From the NCBI GenBank assembly GCA_963975575.1, contig CAXBHL010000001.1, forward strand, positions 496,001-560,000: 64,000 nucleotides of DNA, written 5' to 3'. Both the position numbers and the translations under genes were made by a program. Below are positions 25,034 to 32,272 of this stretch, piece by piece (position 1 is the stretch's first letter; each line of letters begins with the position of its first letter). The notes beneath the pieces were generated by a model that searched no databases, was not told the origin of the DNA, and saw only the letters and a program-made list of their open reading frames with translations. Source of the DNA: UBA6054 sp963975575 (GTDB taxonomy: Bacteria > Planctomycetota > Phycisphaerae > Phycisphaerales > UBA1924).

Positions 25034-26263
25034 ATGCCCAACCTCCCCCTCGACATCCTGCTCGGCGTGCTCATCGCGCTGGCGGTGCTGCTCCTGGGGT
25101 ATTGGTCCGCGGTGATCTTCCAGATCGCCCGCACCGGACGTCTGCTGCCGACGGCCCGGGCCGGTGTGGCCGCGGCCGACGCCAAGCCGCCCACCGAGAA
25201 GGTCTGCGTGATCGTGCCCGCCCACAACGAGGCGGGCACGATCGAGGGGCTGATCGCCTCGCTCAAGGCCCAGGACTACGACCGCCTCCGGGTCGTCCTC
25301 GCCCTGGACCGGTGCACCGACGACACCCGGGGCGTCGCCGAGCGGGCCATCGACCGCGATCCCCGATTCGAGATCGTCGAGATCGACGAGTGCCCGAGCG
25401 ACTGGGCCGGCAAGGTCCACGCCGCGTGGTCGGGCTTCCAGCGTTCAACGCACGCGCAGAACGCCGAGGTGCTGATCTTCACCGACGCGGACACCTGGTT
25501 CGACACGGCGTGCGTGCGGTCCTGTGTCGCGCTGGCCCGCCAGCGTCGGCTCGACATGCTCAGCCTGTTCTGCACGCTCTCGACCGATACCTGGTTCGAG
25601 CGGGTCGTGCAGACGGCCGCGGGATTCGAGCTGGCCCGGCAATACCCGCTGCTCCGCGCGAACATGGACGACCACCGGCGTCGGCGTCCCTTCGCCAACG
25701 GACAGTTCATGCTCTTCGACGCCGGGGCGTACCGGGCCATCGGCGGCCACGAGGCCGTCAAGGAAGCGCTGCTCGAGGACATCGCGTTCGCCCGCTGCGT
25801 GGCCAAGCGCGAGATGCGCGGCGGACTGCTGCTGGCCGACGGCATGGTCCGGTGCCGCATGTACGACGACTGGGCCCAGTTCCGCAAGGGCTGGAAGCGG
25901 ATCTACACCGAATCGGCCAACCGCGAGCCCAAGCGTCTGCGTCGCTACGCGGGCCGATCCCGCCTGCTGGGTGTGGGGCTGCCGTTGGCCGCGGGCGCGG
26001 GCCTCGTGCTCGCGGTGGCCCTCGGCGACGCACGCACCGCGACGCTCGCCGGCCTGCTCTGCGGCGGATCGCTGCTCGTCTGGACGGCCGGTCTGGTGTC
26101 GGTCTACCGGAGCTCGGGCGCGCGGACCGAAGACGTGCTGTGCTACCCGGTCGGGGCGTGGCTCGTCGGATCGATCTACCGGGAGGCCTGGCGCGACCTC
26201 GTCAGCGGCAAACCGACCAGCTGGGGCGGGCGCGAGTACGTGCGCACGCCGGTGGGGGGCTGA
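25034..26263 (+). CDS. membrane-anchored family 2 glycosyltransferase
   Basis: A 409-residue GT-A enzyme at the inner membrane. An N-terminal anchor (LDILLGVLIALAVLLLGYW) is followed by the GT2 domain: VCVIVPAHNEAGTIEGLI, VVLALDRCTDDT, the DxD motif FTDADTWF, the acceptor region LLEDIAFARCV, and QFRKGWKRIYTE, which takes the place of the QxxRW motif. Two C-terminal helices close the protein (LLGVGLPLAAGAGLVLAVAL; LAGLLCGGSLLVWTAGLV). The layout resembles HpnB/CrtQ-like glycosyltransferases acting on lipids; the acceptor is unknown. The ExbD gene begins three bases after its stop, so an operon is likely. The open frame extends upstream to 24545 across nnrE, which I reject. Confidence 0.88.
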   Translation: MPNLPLDILLGVLIALAVLLLGYWSAVIFQIARTGRLLPTARAGVAAADAKPPTEKVCVIVPAHNEAGTIEGLIASLKAQDYDRLRVVLALDRCTDDTRGVAERAIDRDPRFEIVEIDECPSDWAGKVHAAWSGFQRSTHAQNAEVLIFTDADTWFDTACVRSCVALARQRRLDMLSLFCTLSTDTWFERVVQTAAGFELARQYPLLRANMDDHRRRRPFANGQFMLFDAGAYRAIGGHEAVKEALLEDIAFARCVAKREMRGGLLLADGMVRCRMYDDWAQFRKGWKRIYTESANREPKRLRRYAGRSRLLGVGLPLAAGAGLVLAVALGDARTATLAGLLCGGSLLVWTAGLVSVYRSSGARTEDVLCYPVGAWLVGSIYREAWRDLVSGKPTSWGGREYVRTPVGG

Positions 26264-26266
26264 GCT

Positions 26267-26713
26267 GTGCGTCGCGCCCGCCGGCTCAACACCGCCACGA
26301 CCATCGAGCTGACGCCGATGATCGACGTCGTGTTCTTGCTGCTCACTTTCTTCATATTCTCGATCGCACTCATGGTCCGCGCCGACGTCCTCGGCGTCAC
26401 CCTGCCCGAGCTGACCAGCGGACAGCAGGCACAACGGGTCGAGCCGATCACCGTCACCCTCCGCGCCGGCGGTGTCGTCTCGCTGATGGGCGAGCCGGTC
26501 GAGCGCGACGCGCTGATAGAGTCGCTCCGGGCCGTCCGCGTCGATCGCCCCGACGCCCCGGTGCTGCTGGCCGCCGATGTGGACGCCGGCGCGGGCGAAC
26601 TGATCGAACTGGCCGACGCGCTGGTCGGCGCCGGCATCACGCAGTTCTCCGTGGTCGGGCGGCGCGCCGCCGAACCGACGCCCGTTTCCCCGCCGGAGGA
26701 GGCCACCCCGTGA
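26267..26713 (+). CDS. ExbD/TolR-family proton-channel protein
   Basis: A 148-residue single-pass inner-membrane protein. TTIELTPMIDVVFLLLTFFIFSI carries the key membrane Asp used for proton-driven energy transduction in ExbD/TolR. A periplasmic domain of about 100 residues follows, with VTLRAGGVVSLMGEPVERDAL and LLAADVDAGAGELIELADAL. It starts with GTG three bases after the glycosyltransferase and its stop overlaps the TonB-like gene (GTGA). The channel partner ExbB/TolQ is not encoded nearby, which is unusual for this pair. Confidence 0.88.
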   Translation: MRRARRLNTATTIELTPMIDVVFLLLTFFIFSIALMVRADVLGVTLPELTSGQQAQRVEPITVTLRAGGVVSLMGEPVERDALIESLRAVRVDRPDAPVLLAADVDAGAGELIELADALVGAGITQFSVVGRRAAEPTPVSPPEEATP

Positions 26714-27885
26714 CCCCCCAACGATCCTCCCAGCCCACGCCCGATCGCGTGCGGCCGGCGATGATCGCGGGCCTGGCGGTCAGTCTCCTCGCCCACGCCG
26801 GCGCGATGTGGATGGTCGGGCGCGTCCAGGCGGCATCGGCCCGGTCCGAGCCACACGAACTGGCCCCCATCCCGCCGGACCTTGCCCCGCCGGAAGAGGA
26901 CCCGCCCCTCCGCCTGGGCATGGACATCCCGCAGAACGCGTCGATCGCGTGGCTCGGCGTGCTGGAGAACCCGGTCGAGGCGGACGCGCCCGAGTCCGAG
27001 GTCGATCAGGCCGCCCTGACGCCGGTGGTGGGGGCCCAGCCCGCCGCCCCGGCCGAACCCATGCCTCAGATCGAGACCGAGACTCCCCCGCAAACCGAGC
27101 CGCCGATCGAGCAACCGCCTCCCGACCCCGCGGAGCCGGCCCCATCGGAGCCGCGTCCCACCGAACCGCTCGTCGAAACCCCGGCGACGGAACCGGCGGT
27201 CGAGCCCGCGACCCAGGCCCCTCCCGGACCACCGCTCGAGGCCCGCCCCCGCCCCTTCCCCAGCGAGACCGAGCCGGGCGATGGCGATCTGCCGGCGCAG
27301 AACGAGCCGTCCGAGCCAGCGAGCCCGGCCGAGTCGTCCTCCGAACCGGCCCCCGCGCCGCAGCCCGCCGAGCCGCAGATCATGGGCCCGCCCGAACCGC
27401 CGCCCCAGCCGGCACCCGAGCCGGCTCCGGCGCCGACCGTGCCCACGCCCGCCCAGAGACCCTCCGACGCCGGCGCGCCGGGCGTCGAGGACCAGCGGGC
27501 CGCGGACGCGGCCAAGCGCCGCACGGCCCGCGACCTGCGGACCGACCTGCTCGGCCAGCCCCTCCAGGCCTCCGGCGACCTGAACTTCAAGACGGTCCGG
27601 CCGACCTGGTCGCTGCAGGTCCGCAACGCGTACAACCCGCGCCGCAACCCGGTGGTCGAGATCCACTTCGGCCCCGACGGGCGCGTCGCGCTGGCCGAGT
27701 TCGTCCCCCAGCCCGACGGCACCCGCGGCTCGGGCTACGAGGAAGTCGACCAGCCCCTGCTCAACGCGATCTACCGCTGGACCGCCACCGGCAAGGCCAT
27801 CGACGCCCTCGACCCGGAAGACGAGAACGCGCGGGTCAGCGTCGTGATCCGGTTCCTGATCACCTCGCCCCCGCGCGGCGACTGA
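26710..27885 (+). CDS. TonB-like energy-transducing protein with long Pro-rich spacer
   Basis: A 391-residue protein: basic N-terminus, one membrane anchor (MIAGLAVSLLAHAGAMWMVG, including the SLLAHAG pattern with the transmembrane His typical of TonB), a Pro/Glu/Ala-rich region of about 230 residues that could span the periplasm, and a C-terminal globular domain (about 290-391) with NPRRNPVVEIHFGPDGRVALAEFV and a final VSVVIRFLI. The C-domain resembles TonB C-terminal domains in layout, but lacks an obvious YP motif. GGAGGAGG lies 7 bases before the GTG, which overlaps the exbD stop. Together with exbD it suggests energy transfer to an outer-membrane partner. Confidence 0.78.
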   Translation: MTPQRSSQPTPDRVRPAMIAGLAVSLLAHAGAMWMVGRVQAASARSEPHELAPIPPDLAPPEEDPPLRLGMDIPQNASIAWLGVLENPVEADAPESEVDQAALTPVVGAQPAAPAEPMPQIETETPPQTEPPIEQPPPDPAEPAPSEPRPTEPLVETPATEPAVEPATQAPPGPPLEARPRPFPSETEPGDGDLPAQNEPSEPASPAESSSEPAPAPQPAEPQIMGPPEPPPQPAPEPAPAPTVPTPAQRPSDAGAPGVEDQRAADAAKRRTARDLRTDLLGQPLQASGDLNFKTVRPTWSLQVRNAYNPRRNPVVEIHFGPDGRVALAEFVPQPDGTRGSGYEEVDQPLLNAIYRWTATGKAIDALDPEDENARVSVVIRFLITSPPRGD

Positions 27886-27945
27886 CCCCCCGCCCCCCCC
27901 GCCCGCCCCCCGCCCGCACCCAACCCACAACCCAAGCCGTCCATG
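27886..27945. other. C-rich low-complexity intergenic stretch
   Basis: This short gap is nearly pure C with few interruptions on the + strand, so the minus strand is G-rich. It could fold into G-quadruplex structures downstream of the floA terminator. No gene is present. Confidence 0.5.
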
Positions 27946-27972
27946 AAAAAGCCCCGCTCTCGAGAGCGGGGC
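27945..27972 (-). terminator. rho-independent terminator of floA
   Basis: GCCCCGCTCTC and GAGAGCGGGGC form a perfect 22-base palindrome at 27951-27972. On the minus strand it is followed by TTTTTC, so it terminates floA; it may also stop read-through from the TonB-like gene. Confidence 0.85.
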
Positions 27973-27995
27973 GATTGGTCTCCAAGCGCTGGGAA

Positions 27996-29012
27996 TCAGG
28001 TGTTGCGGGGCGCCTGCGTCGTGCCCGAGCCGGAGGGGCCGGCGATGGACGACCGCATGGTCGTGTCGGCCTGGATGTTCTTCATGCGGTAGTAGTCCAT
28101 GATGCCCATGTTGCCCTGGCGGAACGCGTCCGCCATGGCCTTGGGCACGTCGGCCTCGGCGAGGACCACGATCGCGCGGTTCTCCTCGATCTTGGCCTTA
28201 TTCTCCTGCTCGAGGGCGACGGCCATCGCGCGGCGCTTCTCGGCCTCGGCCTGGAACCGGCGCTTGTCCGCCTCCGCCTGGTCGGCCTGCAGTTTGGCGC
28301 CGATGTTCTCGCCCACGTCGATGTCGGCGATGTCGATCGAGAGGATCTCGAACGCCGTGCCGGCATCCAGCCCACGGGCCATCACGGCCTTGGAGATGCG
28401 GTCGGGGTTTTCCAGCACCTGCTTGTGGCTGTCGGCCGAGCCGATCGCCGAGACGATGCCCTCGCCCACGCGAGCGATAATCGTCTCTTCCGTCGCACCA
28501 CCGATCAGGCGGGCCAGGTTCGTCCGCACGGTCACGCGGGCGCGGGCCTTGAGCTGGATGCCGTCCTTGGCCACCGCGTCGATGGTGCTGCGGCCTTGGG
28601 CGGGGTTGGGGCAATCGATGACCTTCGGGTTCACCGAGGTGTTGACCGCCTCGAAGATGTCACGCCCGGCAAGGTCGATCGAGCAGGCCGTGTCCCACTC
28701 CAGATCGATCTTGGCGCGCATCGCCGCGATCAGCGCGGTGACCACGTTGACCACCCGCCCGCCGGCGAGGTAGTGCGTCTCGAGCTGGTTGGTCGAGATC
28801 GGCAGGCCCGACTTGACCGCACGGATGCGGCTGAGGACCACGGTCCGGGCGTCCACCTTGCGGAAACGCATACCGATCAGGTCCGGCAGGCCCACCTTCG
28901 CGTTCGACAGCAGCGCCTGGAACCACAGCCCGAAGAAGTTGAACAGCACGACCACCAGGCCCAGCAGGATGATCGACGCAACGACGATCAGAATGATGTA
29001 GAGCGGATTCAT
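27996..29012 (-). CDS. floA: flotillin-like protein FloA
   Basis: A membrane-associated scaffold of functional membrane microdomains. The 338-residue protein has an N-terminal hydrophobic hairpin (YIILIVVASIILLGLVVVLF), then the SPFH-type domain with GMRFRKVDARTVVLSRIRAVKSG, RVVNVVTALIAAM, IDLAGRDIFEAV, and VTVRTNLARLIGGATEETI. The C-terminal part is an Ala/Glu/Lys-rich coiled coil (about 230-290: QADQAEADKRRFQAEAEK). Length and motifs match the FloA/YqfA family. It sits downstream of two NfeD genes, the classic partner, but has its own promoter and a GGAGG ribosome site. Confidence 0.95.
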   Translation of the reverse strand: MNPLYIILIVVASIILLGLVVVLFNFFGLWFQALLSNAKVGLPDLIGMRFRKVDARTVVLSRIRAVKSGLPISTNQLETHYLAGGRVVNVVTALIAAMRAKIDLEWDTACSIDLAGRDIFEAVNTSVNPKVIDCPNPAQGRSTIDAVAKDGIQLKARARVTVRTNLARLIGGATEETIIARVGEGIVSAIGSADSHKQVLENPDRISKAVMARGLDAGTAFEILSIDIADIDVGENIGAKLQADQAEADKRRFQAEAEKRRAMAVALEQENKAKIEENRAIVVLAEADVPKAMADAFRQGNMGIMDYYRMKNIQADTTMRSSIAGPSGSGTTQAPRNT

Positions 29013-29054
29013 GAATCAAGGCCTCCGGATAGGGGATCTTCCGTTGAACACGCG

Positions 29055-29060
29055 AGTATA
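29055..29060 (-). promoter_or_regulatory. -10 TATACT for floA
   Basis: On the minus strand TATACT lies 42 bases before the floA ATG. The leader contains GGAGG (29022-29026) nine bases from the start, so this gene is conventionally translated, unlike many neighbours. Confidence 0.55.
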
Positions 29061-29121
29061 GGTTCTTGGGTCGGGGGACAACGGTCAGAAGTTCTCGGAG
29101 AAGCGGGTCGCCCGGCTCGCA

Positions 29122-29610
29122 TCATGTGGCTGCCCGCACCCGGATCTGCATCCCGTCCACGCCGGTCACACGGACCGCGGTGCCGCGGTCGATCAGCGGG
29201 CCCTCGGCCACCGCGTCGTGTCGCTGGCCGTCGATCTCCACCAGCCCGACCGGGCGCAGGTCCGTCACGGCCTTGCCGCGCGTGTTGACCAGCGCGAGCC
29301 GCTCGTTGCGCTGCTCACGCACGTCGCGTGCGATCTCCTCGGGCGGCGGGCCGATCAGGCTGCGGCCCAGGGGGGTGTTGGGCAGCATGCGGATGGCCCA
29401 GAAGAAACACATCGGCCCCAGCACCGCCACGGTCAGCAGCCCCGACACGCCCCACATCGAGGAGTAGCGGAACAGGGCCACGACCCCCGCGATGGCGCAG
29501 CAACCCGCGACGAGGCCGATGATGCCCCCGGAGGGCACGAACGCCTCGATCATGATCAGGATCAGCGAGACGGCCAGCAGGCCCAGCCCCGCGACAAGCA
29601 TGGTTTCCAT
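29122..29610 (-). CDS. short NfeD-family membrane protein
   Basis: A 162-residue inner-membrane protein. It has an N-terminal helix (LVAGLGLLAVSLILIMIEAF), VPSGGIIGLVAGCCAIAGVVALF, and a third membrane segment, then the OB-fold NfeD C-domain with NERLALVNTRGKAVTDLRPVGLVEIDGQRHDAVAEG and GTAVRVTGVDG. Known NfeD proteins work with flotillins or stomatins. The start shares its A with the upstream stop (TGATG), so it is coupled to the long NfeD protease gene, and floA follows 109 bases downstream. Confidence 0.88.
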   Translation of the reverse strand: METMLVAGLGLLAVSLILIMIEAFVPSGGIIGLVAGCCAIAGVVALFRYSSMWGVSGLLTVAVLGPMCFFWAIRMLPNTPLGRSLIGPPPEEIARDVREQRNERLALVNTRGKAVTDLRPVGLVEIDGQRHDAVAEGPLIDRGTAVRVTGVDGMQIRVRAAT

Positions 29611-31553
29611 CAGGCCGTGTCCTCCGGTCCCGCAGCGACGACCACCACGCGGAACCCCTCCACCCTCAGCACCCGCACGGGCGTGCCGGCGTCGATCAGT
29701 TCGTAGTCGGCCACCACGTCGATGAGCCGCTCGTCGAACTCGGCCGTGCCGCTGGGACGCAGCGCGGTCGTTGCCACGCCCAGATCGCCCGGCGCCAGCT
29801 CGACCCGCGGAGCCCGCGACGCGGCCCGAAGCAGCTCCGCGTCCACCCGCGCGCCCTCTTCTTCCTCGTCCTCGGCCCGCGCGCCCAGGACCAGCCGGTC
29901 CAGGATCGGCACGCGCTCGAAGTGGCGGGCGATCAGGTACATGCCGATGCCCGCGGTGATCACCGCCAGCATGATCGTCGTGGCACCCCGCAGCAGGTCG
30001 GCCTGCATCCCGGCGTTGCCCATCGCGCCGCCCGCGGGGATGAACGTCCCCAGCAGCCCGCCGAACAGCGCCACAACGCCCAGCACGCCGAAGAGCCCGA
30101 AGCCCGGCAGCACGAAGATCTCCACCCCGAGCAGCAGGATGCCGAGCACGATGGCCGCGATCTCCCACCAGCCCGCCATGCCGATCAAGGCCGGCGGGGC
30201 CAGCAGCAGCACCAGCGACGCGACCGCGATCAGGCCGGGGATGGTCAGCCCGGGGCTCATCATCTCCAGGAACAGGGCCAGCAGCATCACCACGATCAGC
30301 ACGCCGCGCACCACGCCGCCGGTCATGAACCGTACCAGGCCCTCGGACCAGTTCTGATCGAGCCGGATCAGCTCGTCGGCGCCGAAATAGGCCTTGAGTT
30401 CCTCGTCGTCGCGGATCACCGCCGACGCGAACCCGAAGGCGAGCAGCTGGTCGTTGCGCATCACGATCGGGGCCGATCCGTCGGTCAGGTAGCCCAGATC
30501 GATGAACCGCCCCGCGTCGCCCGGCGTCAGCACGGGGCGCTGCGAGCGCTGCTCGAGGCGCAGGTCCGTCCGCTCGGGCGACTCGAACTCATCGGCGATG
30601 TCCCGCAGCGCCTCGCTGGCGGGCAGGAAGCCCTGCGGGCGGTTCTCCGGCGCGGACGCTTCCTCTTCCTCGGGGCCCGGAGCCGCGGCGGCGGGATCGT
30701 CCGCCGCAGGGTTTTCGTCCGTCGGGGCGGCCTCGGTCGTGTCGGGCTCCGCGGGCGCCGGGCCGTCCGCGGCGCCCTGCGGCCCCGTGCGCACGCCCCC
30801 GGTCACGCCCGCCAGCAGCGGCTTGCCCCGCACGGGCATCCGCCCGAACAGCATCTTGAACTCTTCCTCGTTGATCGCAAGGCGCTGGCCGGTCGAGGTG
30901 TCCTCGACCCACCAAAGCTCGATGCCGTCGATCACGATGGCCTGGACCATGTACTCGTCCCAGCCCGCCCGGCGGGCCGAATCGGTCACGTCGGCCAGCA
31001 GCACCGGCAGGATCTTGGTCCGCTCGTCGGGCGTCAGGCCCCGCAGGCCCATGCGGTTCTGGCCCGCCACGGGCGTCATGGTCACCGGGAAGGCGTCGCC
31101 CATCGAGGCGGGCGAGTTCGTCACGATCTCGCGGCAGGCCAGGGCCGTGATCGCCCCGCCTGAGTACGCGTCCGGGTTGATCCACGCGACCGTGTTGGCG
31201 ATGGACGAGCCCTTGATCGCGTTGGTCATCTCCAGCACCGCGCCGACCTCGCCGCCGGGCGAGTTGATGTCGATCACCAGGGCGTCCGCGGCCCCGGCCT
31301 CCGCCAGGGCGATCCGACGCCGGAGCGACATCGCCGTGATGGCGTCGATCCCGCCCTCGATCGTGATGACGACGACCTTGTTGGCCTGGCGATAGGCGGG
31401 CACCGCCGCCGCGCCCGGGTCGGCGCGGTCGGACCCGGTCTCCTGGGCCAGAGCGCCGGTCCAGGCCAGCAGCGTCGCGGCCAGCAGGGCCACGAACCGC
31501 CACACCCGTGTCCGACCCCCGGAACCGACCTGTCCAAATCCCGATCGCAGCAT
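29610..31553 (-). CDS. long NfeD protein with ClpP/SppA-like serine protease domain
   Basis: A 647-residue exported and membrane-bound protease. A signal peptide (FVALLAATLLAWTGALAQ) precedes a ClpP-class domain at about 55-290: VVVITIEGGIDAITAMSL, LVIDINSPGGEVGAV and AYSGGAITALACREIV with the presumed nucleophile Ser. An Asp/Glu/Pro-rich insert of about 60 residues follows (ADGPAPAEPDTTEAAP). Residues about 415-560 hold several membrane segments and the C-terminus an NfeD OB domain (LGVATTALRPSGTAEFDERLIDV). Known relatives cut stomatin-like partners. Here it leads an nfeD-long / nfeD-short / floA cluster. The ATG follows a TATACT box by 6 bases. Confidence 0.9.
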   Translation of the reverse strand: MLRSGFGQVGSGGRTRVWRFVALLAATLLAWTGALAQETGSDRADPGAAAVPAYRQANKVVVITIEGGIDAITAMSLRRRIALAEAGAADALVIDINSPGGEVGAVLEMTNAIKGSSIANTVAWINPDAYSGGAITALACREIVTNSPASMGDAFPVTMTPVAGQNRMGLRGLTPDERTKILPVLLADVTDSARRAGWDEYMVQAIVIDGIELWWVEDTSTGQRLAINEEEFKMLFGRMPVRGKPLLAGVTGGVRTGPQGAADGPAPAEPDTTEAAPTDENPAADDPAAAAPGPEEEEASAPENRPQGFLPASEALRDIADEFESPERTDLRLEQRSQRPVLTPGDAGRFIDLGYLTDGSAPIVMRNDQLLAFGFASAVIRDDEELKAYFGADELIRLDQNWSEGLVRFMTGGVVRGVLIVVMLLALFLEMMSPGLTIPGLIAVASLVLLLAPPALIGMAGWWEIAAIVLGILLLGVEIFVLPGFGLFGVLGVVALFGGLLGTFIPAGGAMGNAGMQADLLRGATTIMLAVITAGIGMYLIARHFERVPILDRLVLGARAEDEEEEGARVDAELLRAASRAPRVELAPGDLGVATTALRPSGTAEFDERLIDVVADYELIDAGTPVRVLRVEGFRVVVVAAGPEDTA

Positions 31554-31559
31554 CGAACC

Positions 31560-31565
31560 AGTATA
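31560..31565 (-). promoter_or_regulatory. -10 TATACT for the long nfeD gene, leaderless spacing
   Basis: On the minus strand TATACT ends 6 bases before the ATG at 31553. This is the closest match to the bacterial consensus among the leaderless promoters of the window. Confidence 0.62.
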
Positions 31566-31619
31566 CGGAGAACCCGTGCGCGGGATTCTCCCAAACCGCC
31601 CGATCGGGGCCCGGACGCG

Positions 31620-32180
31620 TCAGCCGACCGGCGTTTCCTGTTCCACGGTCCACGCGAGCGACTCGCCCCGGCAATCGATGTGCAGGGCGAAAAAGCCGGG
31701 GGACCCTCCGGGCCCGGATCGCTCGTGCTTACGGATCATGGGCCAGATGATCTCACGGTCGGTCATCGGCAGCGGGAGCCCGTCGATGGCGTCCGGATGG
31801 TGCCAGCGGAGCTCGCCCTCGTTCATCGGCCCGGATGCGACCTCGACCGGCCCGAGCACGCGGAAGTAGAACAGCAGCCAGTGCCCACGCCCCTCGAAGG
31901 CGGTCTCGGCGATAAGCCCGCCCAGATGGACCCGCTCGATGGGCACGTCGATGCCGGCTTCTTCCTTGATCTCGCGGACGGCGCATTGCATGGGGCTTTC
32001 GCCCTTGGTCATCTCCAGCTTCCCGCCGATCGGCGAGCACAACCCCTGATTCGGGGCCTTGATGCGATGGAGCAGGAGCACCCGTCCGTCCTTGTCGCGC
32101 AGGTCGCACAGGCAGGCGATCTTGTAGGGCAGGCCGTCGCCGTTGGGCATGCCGGGCAGGATGTTGGCGGGGTCGGGCAT
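31620..32180 (-). CDS. Nudix hydrolase
   Basis: A 186-residue Nudix enzyme, probably acting on an oxidised nucleotide or another nucleoside diphosphate derivative. The Nudix box is GKLEMTKGESPMQCAVREIKEEAGI: the Ex7REUxEExGU part is exact, but seven rather than five residues separate the leading Gly from the first Glu. IACLCDLRDKDGRVLLLHRIKAPN and GLCSPIGG precede it, as in MutT/8-oxo-dGTPase-like proteins. The long C-terminus ends with LAWTVEQETPVG. The ATG at 32180 follows a TACGGT box by 9 bases; longer in-frame starts would overlap murC's promoter. It is divergent from murC. Confidence 0.85.
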   Translation of the reverse strand: MPDPANILPGMPNGDGLPYKIACLCDLRDKDGRVLLLHRIKAPNQGLCSPIGGKLEMTKGESPMQCAVREIKEEAGIDVPIERVHLGGLIAETAFEGRGHWLLFYFRVLGPVEVASGPMNEGELRWHHPDAIDGLPLPMTDREIIWPMIRKHERSGPGGSPGFFALHIDCRGESLAWTVEQETPVG

Positions 32181-32189
32181 GGGACGGGA

Positions 32190-32195
32190 ACCGTA
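32190..32195 (-). promoter_or_regulatory. -10-like TACGGT for the Nudix gene
   Basis: On the minus strand TACGGT ends 9 bases before the ATG at 32180, predicting a leader of only about three bases. Confidence 0.45.
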
Positions 32196-32261
32196 GGGAC
32201 GCTCCCCCGCGGGATCGCCGGTCGGACCGGACGATTCACGCGTGCGGGGCCCCGTTGTCGA

Positions 32262-32267
32262 TACCCT
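32262..32267 (+). promoter_or_regulatory. -10-like TACCCT for murC, leaderless spacing
   Basis: TACCCT ends 5 bases before GTG 32273. No Shine-Dalgarno precedes either GTG 32273 or the in-frame ATG 32291. Confidence 0.45.
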
Positions 32268-32272
32268 TGCTC

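Noticed and set aside
27886..27945. C-tract as a functional G-quadruplex
   Set aside because: G-rich on the minus strand and could fold, but there is no evidence of function beyond composition.
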